Assembly: GCA_963836085.1 (NCBI GenBank) | Contig: CAWIHT010000014.1 | Location: 248,001 to 312,000, forward strand | Reading direction: 5' to 3' | DNA from: JAHEEL01 sp963836085 | GTDB lineage: Bacteria > Actinomycetota > Acidimicrobiia > Spongiisociales > UBA5794 | Length of the DNA stretch: 64,000 nt | In this document: positions 9,508 through 18,807 of the stretch, in pieces | Position numbering within the stretch: position 1 is the stretch's first letter | Layout: each line of letters starts with the position of its first letter | Translations under genes and position numbers: made by a program | Notes under the pieces: generated by a model | The model's input: only the letters and a program-made list of their open reading frames with translations | Told to the model about the DNA's origin: nothing | The model's database searches: none

Positions 9508-10317
9508 TCAGAGCACCTGGCCTAGGAACGTCTTTGTCCGGTCCTTCTGGGGGTTCTCGAAGACTTCACTCGGGGTGCCTTCTTCGAGGATGGTTCCTTC
9601 GTCGAAGAAGAGGACGCGGTCGGCGACCTCGCGGGCGAAGCCCATCTCGTGGGAGACGACGATCATCGTCATGCCGGAGCGTGCGAGATGACGCATCGCA
9701 TCGAGGACTTCGCTGATCATCTCCGGGTCGAGGGCCGAGGTCGGCTCGTCGAAGAGCATGATCTTCGGCTCCATCGCCAGCGAGCGGGCGATCGCCACCC
9801 GTTGCTGCTGACCTCCGGAGAGTTGGTCGGGGTACTTGCCAGCCTGCTCGGGGATCCCGACCCGTTGGAGCAACTCCATCGCAATCTTGTCCGCTTCGTC
9901 CTGCGACAGCCCGCGAACCTGGACCGGTGCAAGCGTGATGTTCTCGAGGACCGTGTGTTCGGGGAAGAGGCTCGACTGCTGGAACACCATGCCGACCTCG
10001 GACCTGATCTTCTCGACGTTCTTCACGTCGTTGTTCAGTTGGATGCCGTCCACGACGATCGTGCCTTCGTCCTGGGCTTCGAGACGGTTGATGCAGCGGA
10101 TGAACGTCGACTTGCCAGACCCGGATGGTCCGATGATGACGACCACTTCGCGTTCGCGAACCGACGTGGTGATGCCATCGAGGGCAACAAAATCACCGAA
10201 CGACTTCTTCACATCGGTGGCGATGATGATGGGTTCACCGAGCGGTGGACGACCCTGAGAGGAGGCTCCCGTCACTGGATTCTGATTCGGCTCGGCCGGG
10301 TCAGATTCCCTGCGCAT
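9508..10317 (-). CDS. Polar amino-acid ABC transporter ATP-binding protein (GlnQ type)
   Basis: A 269-residue ABC ATPase. Walker A is GPSGSGKST, the signature is LSGGQQQRVAIARSLA, Walker B is IMLFDEPTSALD, and the H-loop lies in VVSHEMGFA. This set with the STFIRCINRLE stretch is typical of GlnQ/HisP-type subunits. I used the ATG at 10317, which overlaps the 3' end of the yjbQ-like gene by 17 bases. No permease or binding protein is nearby, so its partners must be encoded elsewhere. Confidence 0.88.
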   Translation of the reverse strand: MRRESDPAEPNQNPVTGASSQGRPPLGEPIIIATDVKKSFGDFVALDGITTSVREREVVVIIGPSGSGKSTFIRCINRLEAQDEGTIVVDGIQLNNDVKNVEKIRSEVGMVFQQSSLFPEHTVLENITLAPVQVRGLSQDEADKIAMELLQRVGIPEQAGKYPDQLSGGQQQRVAIARSLAMEPKIMLFDEPTSALDPEMISEVLDAMRHLARSGMTMIVVSHEMGFAREVADRVLFFDEGTILEEGTPSEVFENPQKDRTKTFLGQVL

Positions 10318-10825
10318 GGAAGAAGATGCGGCGCTCTCTCGGCTGGTCAAACTCGGCGTAGAGGACGCGCTGCCACTGGCCAAGCAGAACCTCACCGTCG
10401 ACGATCGGGATCGTGACCGACGGTTGACCGACGAGCAACTGCCGGACGTGAGCGTGTCCGTTGATGAACTCGTCTTCCTGCATGTTCTCGGTTCGAACGT
10501 CGTGATCGTCGTGCTCGTAGTAGGCATCGACGGGGACGGCCCGGTCGATTGCCTTCCGGAAATCGTTGAGGAAGCCGGTCTCGGACTCGTTGATGACGAC
10601 TGAGGTCGTGGTGTGCGGGGTGTAGACCGTGACCTGGCCGTGGCTGACCATCGACCGTTTCACCACGTCGCGCACGATGTCGGTGAAGTCCCAGAACTCC
10701 TCGGATGCGCTGGTGTGGAAGTGCATGGCCTCGGTCCGGATTGCCGGCGATACGGAAGATGCGAGGACGACCGGTGTACCAACCGGGTCGACAGTGGCTT
10801 TGCGAATCGCGATACGTTCGTCCAT
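10301..10825 (-). CDS. YjbQ / UPF0047-family protein
   Basis: A 174-residue protein of the YjbQ family, some members of which have weak thiamine-phosphate synthase activity. Family marks are VTVYTPHTTTSVVINE, the acidic stretch YYEHDDHDVRTEN, GHAHVRQLL and a terminal LGQWQRVLYAEFD. It is somewhat longer at the N-terminus than the usual 135-140 residues. ATG 10825 is preceded by AAGGAA. It overlaps the downstream ABC ATPase gene, so the two are probably cotranscribed. Confidence 0.82.
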   Translation of the reverse strand: MDERIAIRKATVDPVGTPVVLASSVSPAIRTEAMHFHTSASEEFWDFTDIVRDVVKRSMVSHGQVTVYTPHTTTSVVINESETGFLNDFRKAIDRAVPVDAYYEHDDHDVRTENMQEDEFINGHAHVRQLLVGQPSVTIPIVDGEVLLGQWQRVLYAEFDQPRERRIFFHAQGI

Positions 10826-10970
10826 GGGCTTCCTTGTGGATCGTCGGCGAGACCCTAATGAATGCGTAAGGATACCGGGGTGTCGAAGCTCCTGCGCACC
10901 ATTCGGACGTGGGCCACGGGACGGTTCTGTGGGACCGGTACAATTGACTTTTACCAGTGGAGGAGACCAC

Positions 10971-12242
10971 ATGACAGCGACGGTGATCCTTGGCTCCCAA
11001 TGGGGCGATGAAGGGAAAGGCAAGATCACCGATCGGTACTCTCGTGACGCTGATGTCGTCGTCCGGTACCAGGGTGGCAACAACGCGGGACACACGATTG
11101 TGGTCGAGGGCGAGCGCTTCGCGCTGAGCCTGATCCCGTCCGGGGTCCTGTATCCACAAGTCACGCCGGTCATCGGAAACGGCACCGTTGTCGATCCGGC
11201 CGTGCTCCTTCGCGAGATGGACGAACTCACCGCACGCGGCATCGATCCTTCGCGGGTCCGGGTCTCCGGCAACGCCCATGTGATCATGCCGTATCACCGC
11301 AAGATGGACGCGGTGCTCGAGCGCTACCTCGGCGAGGAGCTGATCGGCACCACCAAACGCGGCATCGGGCCGGCATACATGGACAAGTTCTCCCGCTTCG
11401 GCATCCGAATGCAGGACCTGTTCGACCCCAAGATCTTCCGCAAGAAGCTCGAAGTGGTGTTGAAGGACAAGAACAGACAGTTCCAGAAGGTCTACAACCA
11501 ACTGCCAATGGACCTCGACGAGATCTACGAGGAGTACCTCGGATACGCGGAGCGGATCGAAGGCCACATCGCGGACACGTCGCTGATGGTGTGGGAAGCG
11601 ATCCACGGCGGCAAGAACGTTCTGTTCGAGGGCGCCCAGGGGACGCTGCTCGACATCGACCACGGCACGTATCCGTTCGTCACGTCGTCGAACCCGACCG
11701 CCGGTGGGGCCGTGACCGGATCCGGTGTGGGTCCGCGCGACATCGACAACGTGATCGGTGTGGCGAAGGCCTACATCTCGCGGGTCGGCACCGGGCCGTT
11801 CCCGACCGAGTTGCTCGACGAGACCGGTGACCGGATGATCGACATCGGTGGCGAGTACGGCGTGGTCACGGGACGGCGCCGTCGCTGTGGGTGGCTCGAT
11901 GCGGTCGCCCTCCGGTATTCGGCCAGGGTCAACGGCCTCACCGAGATTGCGCTCACCAAGCTCGACATCCTCTCGCACTTCGACCCGATCAAGATCGCGG
12001 TCGCGTACGAGCTGGAGGGTGTGCGCTACGACGAGTTCCCGCGCCAGCAGACGGTGCTCTATCACTGCACCCCGATCTATGAAGAGCTCGAGCCGTGGAA
12101 CACCGACATCACGAAGGTCACGTCGTACGACGATCTGCCGGCCGCCGCCAAGCGGTATGTGGAGCGGGTTGAGGAGCTGAGCGGCGTGCGTGTCTCGTCC
12201 GTCGGCGTTGGCCCCGGCCGTGAAGCCACGTTGATGCGATGA
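10971..12242 (+). CDS. purA: Adenylosuccinate synthetase
   Basis: A 423-residue PurA beginning TATVILGSQWGDEGKGKI, the family's GTP-binding P-loop-like motif. Further marks are GNNAGHTIV, the IMP-binding region GTTKRGIGPAY and TGRRRRCGWLD. It converts IMP plus aspartate to adenylosuccinate, and purB follows directly. The ATG at 10971 is preceded by GGAGGAG, and a TACAAT -10 box lies at 10939-10944. An in-frame extension to 10629 antisense to yjbQ is rejected. Confidence 0.96.
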   Translation: MTATVILGSQWGDEGKGKITDRYSRDADVVVRYQGGNNAGHTIVVEGERFALSLIPSGVLYPQVTPVIGNGTVVDPAVLLREMDELTARGIDPSRVRVSGNAHVIMPYHRKMDAVLERYLGEELIGTTKRGIGPAYMDKFSRFGIRMQDLFDPKIFRKKLEVVLKDKNRQFQKVYNQLPMDLDEIYEEYLGYAERIEGHIADTSLMVWEAIHGGKNVLFEGAQGTLLDIDHGTYPFVTSSNPTAGGAVTGSGVGPRDIDNVIGVAKAYISRVGTGPFPTELLDETGDRMIDIGGEYGVVTGRRRRCGWLDAVALRYSARVNGLTEIALTKLDILSHFDPIKIAVAYELEGVRYDEFPRQQTVLYHCTPIYEELEPWNTDITKVTSYDDLPAAAKRYVERVEELSGVRVSSVGVGPGREATLMR

Positions 12243-12282
12243 CCCCGGCAACCCACCGCCGTGCGGGCTGCGCGCCCCCAAC

Positions 12283-12299
12283 ATCGGACGTCGTCCGAT
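12283..12299. promoter_or_regulatory. Dyad covering the purB start codon
   Basis: ATCGGACG-T-CGTCCGAT is a perfect 8-bp inverted repeat around one base. Its right arm includes the first two bases of the purB ATG (12298). It could hold the start codon in a hairpin on the purA-purB transcript or be a protein-binding site; neither is proven. Confidence 0.5.
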
Positions 12300-13593
12300 G
12301 ATCGAGCGCTACGCCCTGCCCGAGATGTCCGCCATCTGGAGTGAGGCGAACAAACTCGCGGTCTGGAAGCAGATCGAGACGCTGGTCGTCGAGGCATGGG
12401 TCGATCTCGGCGTCGCCACTGCAGAGGCGGCCGAGGCTGTGCGCAACGCACCCGAGGTGGATCCCGAGGCGTGGAGAGAATGGGAGCAGGTCACCAACCA
12501 CGACCTGGCGGCGTTCGTCGATCTGTTGGCCGGGTCGGTCGAGGTCGGCGGTGAGTGGGTTCACTTTGGGCTCACGTCGTCGGATGTGGTCGACACTGCC
12601 AACGGCGTATTCCTGCGTGAGGCAGCCGACCTGTTGCTGACGCGGGTGGTAGCGCTGTTCACGGTCATCAAGGCGAAGGCATTCGAGTACCGGGACACAC
12701 CGATCGTCGGGCGCACGCACGGCATCTGGGCCGAACCGACGTCGTTCGGCCTCAAGCTTGCGAGTTGGGCGTTCGAGATGGAGCGGGACTACCGCAGGTT
12801 GAGCGCCGCTCGCGACAGCGTTGCGGTCGGCAAGATCTCGGGAGCGGTCGGCACCTATGCCCACACACCCCCGGCCGTCGAGGCGTACGTCTGTACCAAG
12901 CTGGGCCTCGGCGTCGAGACGGCGTCGTCGCAGATCACCCACCGGGACCGCCATGCGGAGTTCCTCAATGCGATTGCCCTCACCGGGTCATCGCTCGAAC
13001 GCTTCGCCACCGAGATACGCCACCTGCAGCGCAGCGAGGTCGGAGAGGCCCGAGAGTCGTTCGGGTCGGGCCAGAAGGGTTCGTCGGCGATGCCGCACAA
13101 GCGGAACCCGATCGCCTCCGAGAACATCACCGGCATCTCCCGCCTGCTGCGGGGCTACGCCTCGGTTGGCATGGAGAACGTGGCCCTCTGGCACGAGCGC
13201 GACATCAGCCACTCCTCCGCCGAGCGGATCACGTTCCCGGATGCGACCGGTCTCCTCGACTACGCCCTCGTACGCACCACACGCCTCGTCGATGGTCTCG
13301 TGATCAACATCGACCGGATGGCGGAGAACCTCGAAGCGACACGCGGATTGATCTTCTCGCAGGCCGTGCTCCTGGCCCTTGCAGAGAACGGACACGCCCG
13401 CGACGACGCCTACCGCATCGTGCAGCGCAACGCGATGGCCGCTTGGGACGAGGGCGGGAACCTCCGCGACCGTCTCGCGGCCGATCCCGAGTGCGACCTC
13501 ACCGACGACGACCTGGCCACCTGCTTCTCGATGGAGCGCTTCCTCCGCAACACGGGCGACGTGTTCGATCTGCTCGAAGGACTGAGCCTCTGA
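12298..13593 (+). CDS. purB: Adenylosuccinate lyase
   Basis: A 431-residue fumarase/aspartase-superfamily enzyme. The N-terminus MIERYALPEM and the signature GSSAMPHKRNP are diagnostic, with TSSDVVDTA and GRTHG as substrate-site motifs. It cleaves adenylosuccinate to AMP and SAICAR to AICAR. It lies 55 bases after purA; the spacer holds a dyad that reaches into the start codon, and no good ribosome site is visible. Confidence 0.95.
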   Translation: MIERYALPEMSAIWSEANKLAVWKQIETLVVEAWVDLGVATAEAAEAVRNAPEVDPEAWREWEQVTNHDLAAFVDLLAGSVEVGGEWVHFGLTSSDVVDTANGVFLREAADLLLTRVVALFTVIKAKAFEYRDTPIVGRTHGIWAEPTSFGLKLASWAFEMERDYRRLSAARDSVAVGKISGAVGTYAHTPPAVEAYVCTKLGLGVETASSQITHRDRHAEFLNAIALTGSSLERFATEIRHLQRSEVGEARESFGSGQKGSSAMPHKRNPIASENITGISRLLRGYASVGMENVALWHERDISHSSAERITFPDATGLLDYALVRTTRLVDGLVINIDRMAENLEATRGLIFSQAVLLALAENGHARDDAYRIVQRNAMAAWDEGGNLRDRLAADPECDLTDDDLATCFSMERFLRNTGDVFDLLEGLSL

Positions 13594-13611
13594 ACCGCCC
13601 CACGTCTCGAA

Positions 13612-13641
13612 TGGACACCCAAAACTGTCGGTCGATAGTAT
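13612..13641 (+). promoter_or_regulatory. Predicted sigma-A promoter for the dehydrogenase-GAPDH-PGK operon
   Basis: TGGACA at 13612-13617 and TAGTAT at 13636-13641 are separated by 18 bases. A start near 13648 would leave a leader of about 30 bases carrying the GGAGG ribosome site of the gene at 13679. Confidence 0.5.
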
Positions 13642-13678
13642 CGGCCACATCCACCGTTGGAACCCCTGGAGGTACCAC

Positions 13679-14770
13679 ATGAACTCGTACCGGATCGCTC
13701 TCATCCCCGGCGACGGAGTCGGGATCGAGATATCGGATGAAGCGGAGAAGGTCCTGGATACTGCTGCTGACATCTTCGACTTCGAGGTCTCCACCGAGAG
13801 CTTCGACTGGTCCTGCGACCGCTACCTCGCGACTGGCGCGATGATGCCGGAGAACGCCCTCGAGACGCTCAGCGCCTTCGATTCGATCTTCCTCGGTTGC
13901 ATCGGTGATGCCAACAAGGTCGAAGATCACATCTCGCTCCAGATGCTGCTGGCCATCCGCAAGGGTTTCGACCAGTACGTGAACCTCCGCCCGATCAAGC
14001 TCTACCCGGGCGTCTCCTCCCCCATCTCCACCGCCACTCCCGAGACGGTCGACATCCTGGTCATTCGAGAGAACACCGAGGGCGAGTACTCCGGCAACGG
14101 CGGATTCTTCAAGCGGGGCACGCCGGACGCCTTCGCTCTGCAGACCGGCATCTTCACGTGGAAGGGCTGCGAGCGCACCATCCGGTACGGCTTCGAGGCC
14201 GCCCGCAAGCGTCAGAAGCTCGGCTCGACGGCGCCGGTTGGACGGGTGACCAACTGCACGAAGTCGAACGCCCTCAACTACTCGATGGTGTTCTGGGACG
14301 AGGCCTACGACTTCGTCGCGAAGGACTTCCCGGACATCGAGACCGACATGGCCCTGGTGGATGCGTTGACGATGTGGTTCGTCAAGAACCCCGACTACTT
14401 CGATGTCGTGGTGGCTTCCAACCTGTTTGGCGACATCATCACCGACCTTGGGGCGATGCTCCAGGGCGGTATGGGGTTCGCTGCGGGTGGCAACGTCAAT
14501 CCGGAGGGCGACTACCCGTCGATGTTCGAGCCGATCCACGGTTCGGCGCCGAAGTACACCGGGCAGAGCATCGTCAATCCGATCGCCACGATCGAGGCCG
14601 TCCGCATGATGCTGGACAACCTCGGCGAGACCGACGCGGCCAACCACATCGAGGCAGCGATCGCCGCCACCCTGAGTGCGGGTGACGCCCGGACGAAGGA
14701 CATGGGCGGTACGAGTTCAACAATCGACATGGGATCCGCGGTCGTCGCAGCAATGCGCGCGTCCGCCTAG
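13679..14770 (+). CDS. Beta-decarboxylating dehydrogenase (isopropylmalate/tartrate dehydrogenase family)
   Basis: A 363-residue NAD(P)-dependent hydroxyacid dehydrogenase. Family motifs are LIPGDGVG, RENTEGEYSG, the metal-binding FGDIITDLGAML and FEPIHGSAPKYTGQ. The family includes isocitrate, isopropylmalate, D-malate and tartrate dehydrogenases. The DALTMWFV segment and the absence of leu genes nearby favour a tartrate/malate-type enzyme, but substrate cannot be settled by eye. GGAGG precedes ATG 13679. It heads an operon with the type II GAPDH (19 bases downstream) and PGK. Confidence 0.85.
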   Translation: MNSYRIALIPGDGVGIEISDEAEKVLDTAADIFDFEVSTESFDWSCDRYLATGAMMPENALETLSAFDSIFLGCIGDANKVEDHISLQMLLAIRKGFDQYVNLRPIKLYPGVSSPISTATPETVDILVIRENTEGEYSGNGGFFKRGTPDAFALQTGIFTWKGCERTIRYGFEAARKRQKLGSTAPVGRVTNCTKSNALNYSMVFWDEAYDFVAKDFPDIETDMALVDALTMWFVKNPDYFDVVVASNLFGDIITDLGAMLQGGMGFAAGGNVNPEGDYPSMFEPIHGSAPKYTGQSIVNPIATIEAVRMMLDNLGETDAANHIEAAIAATLSAGDARTKDMGGTSSTIDMGSAVVAAMRASA

Positions 14771-14789
14771 AGGAAAGAGAGACTCAGCT

Positions 14790-15806
14790 ATGAGCAAAGT
14801 GAAGGTCGGCGTAGCCGGCTACGGAGCGATCGGACAGCGTCTCGCTGACGGCGTCGCTGCGCAGGAAGACATGGAACTCGTCGGTGTTGCCGACGTCGCC
14901 CCCACCCTTGCCGTCCAGGCACTCGCGGAGCGCGGTATGCCCTATGACCTCTACACCGCGATGCCGGGAGCCGAAGAGGCCCTCGAGGCCGCAGGCATCC
15001 CCGTCTCCGGCGACTTCGACGATCTCCTCAGCAAGGTCGACATCATGCTCGACGCGGCGCCGGGTGGCATTGGTGCGAAGAACAAGGTGAAGTACGAGGC
15101 CGCCGGAATCCCCGCCGTCTTCCAGGGCGGCGAGTCCGGCGAGGTCGCCGACGTGTTCTTCCACGGCTACGCGAACTACGAAGAAGGTGTTGGCAAGGAC
15201 TACCTGAAGCTCACGTCGTGCAACACGACCGGCTTCGTTCGCGCCGTTGACGCACTCGATCGCGAGATCGGTGTCGAGAAGGTCGCGATCACGATCATCC
15301 GACGCGTCGCCGATCCGGGTGACACGCATCGCGGTCTCGTTGACAGCCTCCAACTCGAAGGCATCCCGAACCACCAGTGCGTGGACCTCATGGAGATCAT
15401 GCCGCACGTCGATGCGACGGGTCTCCTGGTACACACCCCGGTGACGCACGGCCACATCATCACGCTGGTGGTGACGCCGAAGCGCGATACCACGCCCGAA
15501 GAGGTCATCGAGATCTTCAAGGCCCACCCCCGCATCCGCGTGGTAAGGATCGACGAGGGCTTCGACACGAACACGTCGCTGTTCAACTACGCCCGGTTCC
15601 TCGGCAAGCCGCGTGGCGACCTGTACGAAATCGGCCTCTTCGAAGAGACCGTCGGCATGTCCGGCAAGGACATCATGTTCGCTATCAACATCCCGCAGGA
15701 GTCGGTGACGATCCCTGAGACTGTTGACGCCATCCGTGCCGCGCTCTCGATGCAGACGGATCGCCTCGAGGCGGTCGCTGCGACCAACAAGAATCTGGGG
15801 ATGTAG
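14790..15806 (+). CDS. Type II (archaeal-type) glyceraldehyde-3-phosphate dehydrogenase
   Basis: A 338-residue protein matching archaeal phosphorylating GAPDH and not bacterial GapA. Marks are the N-terminal VKVGVAGYGAIGQRLAD Rossmann motif, DAAPGGIGAKNK, FQGGE, the catalytic Cys in TSCNTTG, and a late LGKPRGDLYE and PQESVTIPE. Archaeal enzymes of this type mostly run toward glyceraldehyde-3-phosphate with NADPH. ATG 14790 follows AGGAAAGAGAG; the in-frame extension to 14676 overlaps the previous gene and is rejected. The archaeal-type PGK gene follows 36 bases later. Confidence 0.9.
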   Translation: MSKVKVGVAGYGAIGQRLADGVAAQEDMELVGVADVAPTLAVQALAERGMPYDLYTAMPGAEEALEAAGIPVSGDFDDLLSKVDIMLDAAPGGIGAKNKVKYEAAGIPAVFQGGESGEVADVFFHGYANYEEGVGKDYLKLTSCNTTGFVRAVDALDREIGVEKVAITIIRRVADPGDTHRGLVDSLQLEGIPNHQCVDLMEIMPHVDATGLLVHTPVTHGHIITLVVTPKRDTTPEEVIEIFKAHPRIRVVRIDEGFDTNTSLFNYARFLGKPRGDLYEIGLFEETVGMSGKDIMFAINIPQESVTIPETVDAIRAALSMQTDRLEAVAATNKNLGM

Positions 15807-15842
15807 CGGCCGCAGGCGGAAGCAGACGAAGGAGGCAGCAGG

Positions 15843-17087
15843 GTGACGATTTCGACCCTGGACGATCTCGACGTGCAAGGACGGGTTGTCCTCCTGCGTG
15901 TTGACATCAATTCGCCGATCGACCGGGAGACCGGGAAGATCAACGATGACAACAGGCTCAACATGAGCCTGCCGACGATCGCCGACCTCGCAGATGCGGG
16001 GGCGCGGGTTGTGATCATCGCCCACCAGGGCGACACGCTCGACTATCACAACCTGGTATCGATGAACGAGCACGCCGAGATCCTCACGGAGAAGCTCGGG
16101 CGCCCGGTCGGTTTCATCGACGACGTCGCGGGTCCGGCCGCCCGTGCAGCCATCCAGGCGCTCGGCGACGGCGACATCCTGCTGCTCGACAATATCCGCA
16201 TCCTCACCGAGGAAGTGTCGACATTCGAGGCCGCCGTGAAGCTCACGCCGACCGAGATGACCAACACCTACCTGGTACGCAACCTGGCACCGCTCGTCGA
16301 CTTCTACGTCAACGACGCCTTCGCAGCAGCACACCGGAACGCACCGTCGATGGTGGCGTTCCAGGAGCTGCTGCCTTCGGCGGGCGGTCGGTTGCTCATC
16401 GACGAGGTGACGGCCCTGGCAGGGCTGGCATCCAATCCGAACCGGCCGTGCGTCTTCCTACTCGGTGGGCTGAAGATCTCGGACGCGTTCTCGATGATGG
16501 ACAAGGTGCTGGCCGACGGCACCGCCGACACGATCCTCACGACCGGCATCACCGCCAACGTCATGCTGATCGCCCAGGGTGTCGATCTCGGTGGGCCAAC
16601 CACGGCATTCATTCACGATCGCTCGCTCGAAACGTTCATCCCCCGGGCTGCCGAACTGCTCGAGGCCTACGGAGACCGCATCGAGGTACCAACCGACCTC
16701 GCCTTCGACGACAGCGGCGAGCGCCGGGAGATCGCGGTCACGGATCTACCGGTTGATGAACTCCTCATCGACGTCGGAAGCGAGACGGTTGCGGCCTACG
16801 AAACCGTCATCGCCAACGCCGCGACGCTGTTCGTCAACGGCCCTGCCGGGGTCTACGAATCCGCAGCCGGCGAATACGGCACCCGATCACTGTGGGAGGC
16901 CGTCGCGGCATCAGAGGGACACTCGGTGATCGGTGGCGGCGACACGGTGGCGAGCGCCCGACGCTTCGTCGACGACGCCGACATCGACTTCATCAGCACC
17001 GCAGGAGGCGCCTTGATCCGCTTCATCAGTGGCCAACCCCTCCCTCTCCTCGACGCCATGGAGAGAGCTGCAGCGAGGAACGCTTAG
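15843..17087 (+). CDS. pgk: Archaeal-type phosphoglycerate kinase
   Basis: A 414-residue PGK with archaeal-style features: LDDLDVQGRVVLLRVDINSP, the HQGD segment in place of the usual bacterial HLGRP, LVDFYVNDAFAAAHR, and ISTAGGALI near the end, with the nucleotide site GGGDT. It transfers phosphate between 3-phosphoglycerate and ATP, adjoining the GAPDH step of the gene upstream. The start is GTG 15843 after AAGGAGG. A solo family A repeat end begins right at its stop. Confidence 0.92.
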   Translation: MTISTLDDLDVQGRVVLLRVDINSPIDRETGKINDDNRLNMSLPTIADLADAGARVVIIAHQGDTLDYHNLVSMNEHAEILTEKLGRPVGFIDDVAGPAARAAIQALGDGDILLLDNIRILTEEVSTFEAAVKLTPTEMTNTYLVRNLAPLVDFYVNDAFAAAHRNAPSMVAFQELLPSAGGRLLIDEVTALAGLASNPNRPCVFLLGGLKISDAFSMMDKVLADGTADTILTTGITANVMLIAQGVDLGGPTTAFIHDRSLETFIPRAAELLEAYGDRIEVPTDLAFDDSGERREIAVTDLPVDELLIDVGSETVAAYETVIANAATLFVNGPAGVYESAAGEYGTRSLWEAVAASEGHSVIGGGDTVASARRFVDDADIDFISTAGGALIRFISGQPLPLLDAMERAAARNA

Positions 17088-17118
17088 GGCGGCCACCTTC
17101 CCCTGAGGGGAAGGAATG
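17088..17118. repeat. Family A repeat, solo end fragment
   Basis: The bases directly after the pgk stop read GGCGGCCACCTTCCCC followed by TGAGGGGAAGGAAT, the terminal palindrome of family A without its inner hairpin. It may also act as a weak transcription end. Confidence 0.6.
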
Positions 17119-17248
17119 GAGAGGCGAAGACCCTCCAGACGCGTGATTCCGGGTCGTACACCAGGGGGGATGGTGCACGACCCGGAACCGGTGCCACGGG
17201 GGAGGAAGTCCGTAGCGAGTATCGAGCGGGATCAAGTCCCTTGGAGAG

Positions 17249-18763
17249 TCAACTCCTCGAGATCGTTCCCTCCCAGGTGCCGACTTTGTCGCCCTTCATG
17301 GCTTCCTTGTCGAACCAGAAGCTCGTGACGGCCTTGGTCTCGGTGTAGAACATCACACCGTCGCGACCCATCACGTGCAGGTCGCCGAAGAAGCTCTTCT
17401 TGTGGCCGCTGAACGGGAAGACCGAGATCGGCACGGGAATGCCGACGTTGACTCCGACCATGCCCGCATCGATGCGACGGGCGAACTCACGGGCGTAGTA
17501 GCCGCTCTGGGTGAAGATCGAGGCGCCGTTGGCGAACTCGCTCTCGTTGATCAACTCCACGCCTTCGTCGAAGCTGGCGACTCTCTTGACGTAGAGGACC
17601 GGTCCGAAGACCTCCTGGTTCCCGCAACTCATCTCCGGCGTGACGTGGTCGAACACGGTGGGACCAACGAAGAACCCCTCTTCATGACCATCGACCTCGA
17701 GTTCACGACCGTCGAGAACCGGGACGGCACCCTCTTCGACGGACTTCTCGATCCAGTTGTTGACGAAGGCCATGTGCTCGGCGTTGACCAGCGGACCCAT
17801 GTCCGTCGTCTCCTCATAGGAAGGCCCGACCTTGAGGCCACTGGCGAGTTCGGTGATCGTCGCGACGAGTTCGTCTGCAATGTCTTCGTGGACGGCGATC
17901 GCCGGAAGCGCCATGCAGCGCTCGCCCGCACAACCGAAGGCGGAGTTGATGATCCGCTGTGCCGTCGCCCGGATCGGGGCGTCTTCCATCACGAGGGCGT
18001 GGTTCTTCGCTTCGGTGAGCGCCTGAACTCGCTTGCCATGGGACGTTGCCGTCGAGTAGATGTGGAGACCGACCTTGGTGGAGCCGACGAAGCTCACACC
18101 CTGGACCTTCGGATGCGTGAGCAGCCGCTCGGCTTCGTGGCGGGAGCAGGTCACGAGGTTGAAGACGCCCGGCGGGAGGCCGGCCTCTTCGAGCAGCTCT
18201 GCCATCCGCATGGCGGTCTGCGGGACATACGACGCCGCCTTCAACACGAAGGTGTTTCCGGTGGTGACGGCCAGCGGCATCATCCAGCCCATGGGGATCA
18301 TGGCCGGGAAGTTCCACGGGACGATTCCTGCGAACACACCGAGCGGCTCGCGGTAGGTGACCGTGTCGTAGCCGGTGGCGACGTTCATCAGCGAGTCGCC
18401 CATCATCGTGACGGGGGTGGCGCAGGCGAGTTCGACGACCTCGATGGCCTTGAGCACGTCGCCCCGGGCCTCGGTGTACGTCTTGCCCATCTCGGTGGCG
18501 AGGAGCATGGCCAGGTCGTGGAGGTTCTCCTCGAGGATGCCCTTGAGGTTGAACATCACCTGGACGCGCTTGGTGATCGGGGTGTCACGCCATGCGGGGA
18601 AGGCGGCGGCGGCGGCTTCGACGGCGGCATCGACCTCATCGGCTGTGCAGCGTGGGGCCTCGGCCATCACTTCGCCGGTGCTGCTGTTGGTGATGTCGTA
18701 GTAGACGCCGCTCTCGGTGTCCTTCCACTCCCCACCAACCAGGTATTTCAGGCGTTTCGCCAT
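17249..18763 (-). CDS. mmsA: CoA-acylating methylmalonate-semialdehyde dehydrogenase
   Basis: A 504-residue aldehyde dehydrogenase of the MmsA/IolA group. The catalytic Cys lies in GCAGERCMALP, with NWFP-type motif PWNFPAM, VGSTKVG and a C-terminal SFFGDLHVMGRDGVMFYTETK typical of the subfamily. These enzymes turn malonate or methylmalonate semialdehyde into acetyl- or propionyl-CoA in valine, beta-alanine or inositol breakdown. Start 18763 has GAGGAGGAG upstream; the 8 codons before it are left out. Divergent from the MFS gene, with a 12-bp palindrome in the spacer. Confidence 0.9.
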   Translation of the reverse strand: MAKRLKYLVGGEWKDTESGVYYDITNSSTGEVMAEAPRCTADEVDAAVEAAAAAFPAWRDTPITKRVQVMFNLKGILEENLHDLAMLLATEMGKTYTEARGDVLKAIEVVELACATPVTMMGDSLMNVATGYDTVTYREPLGVFAGIVPWNFPAMIPMGWMMPLAVTTGNTFVLKAASYVPQTAMRMAELLEEAGLPPGVFNLVTCSRHEAERLLTHPKVQGVSFVGSTKVGLHIYSTATSHGKRVQALTEAKNHALVMEDAPIRATAQRIINSAFGCAGERCMALPAIAVHEDIADELVATITELASGLKVGPSYEETTDMGPLVNAEHMAFVNNWIEKSVEEGAVPVLDGRELEVDGHEEGFFVGPTVFDHVTPEMSCGNQEVFGPVLYVKRVASFDEGVELINESEFANGASIFTQSGYYAREFARRIDAGMVGVNVGIPVPISVFPFSGHKKSFFGDLHVMGRDGVMFYTETKAVTSFWFDKEAMKGDKVGTWEGTISRS

Positions 18764-18807
18764 GACGTCGCTCCTCCTCGAAGGCACTTTCGTACGGTGA
18801 CTTCAGA

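Noticed and set aside
10392..12284. 630-codon minus-strand frame
   Set aside because: Antisense to purA and out of frame with yjbQ; no motifs.
14784..16334. 516-codon minus-strand frame
   Set aside because: Antisense to the GAPDH and PGK genes; shadow composition.
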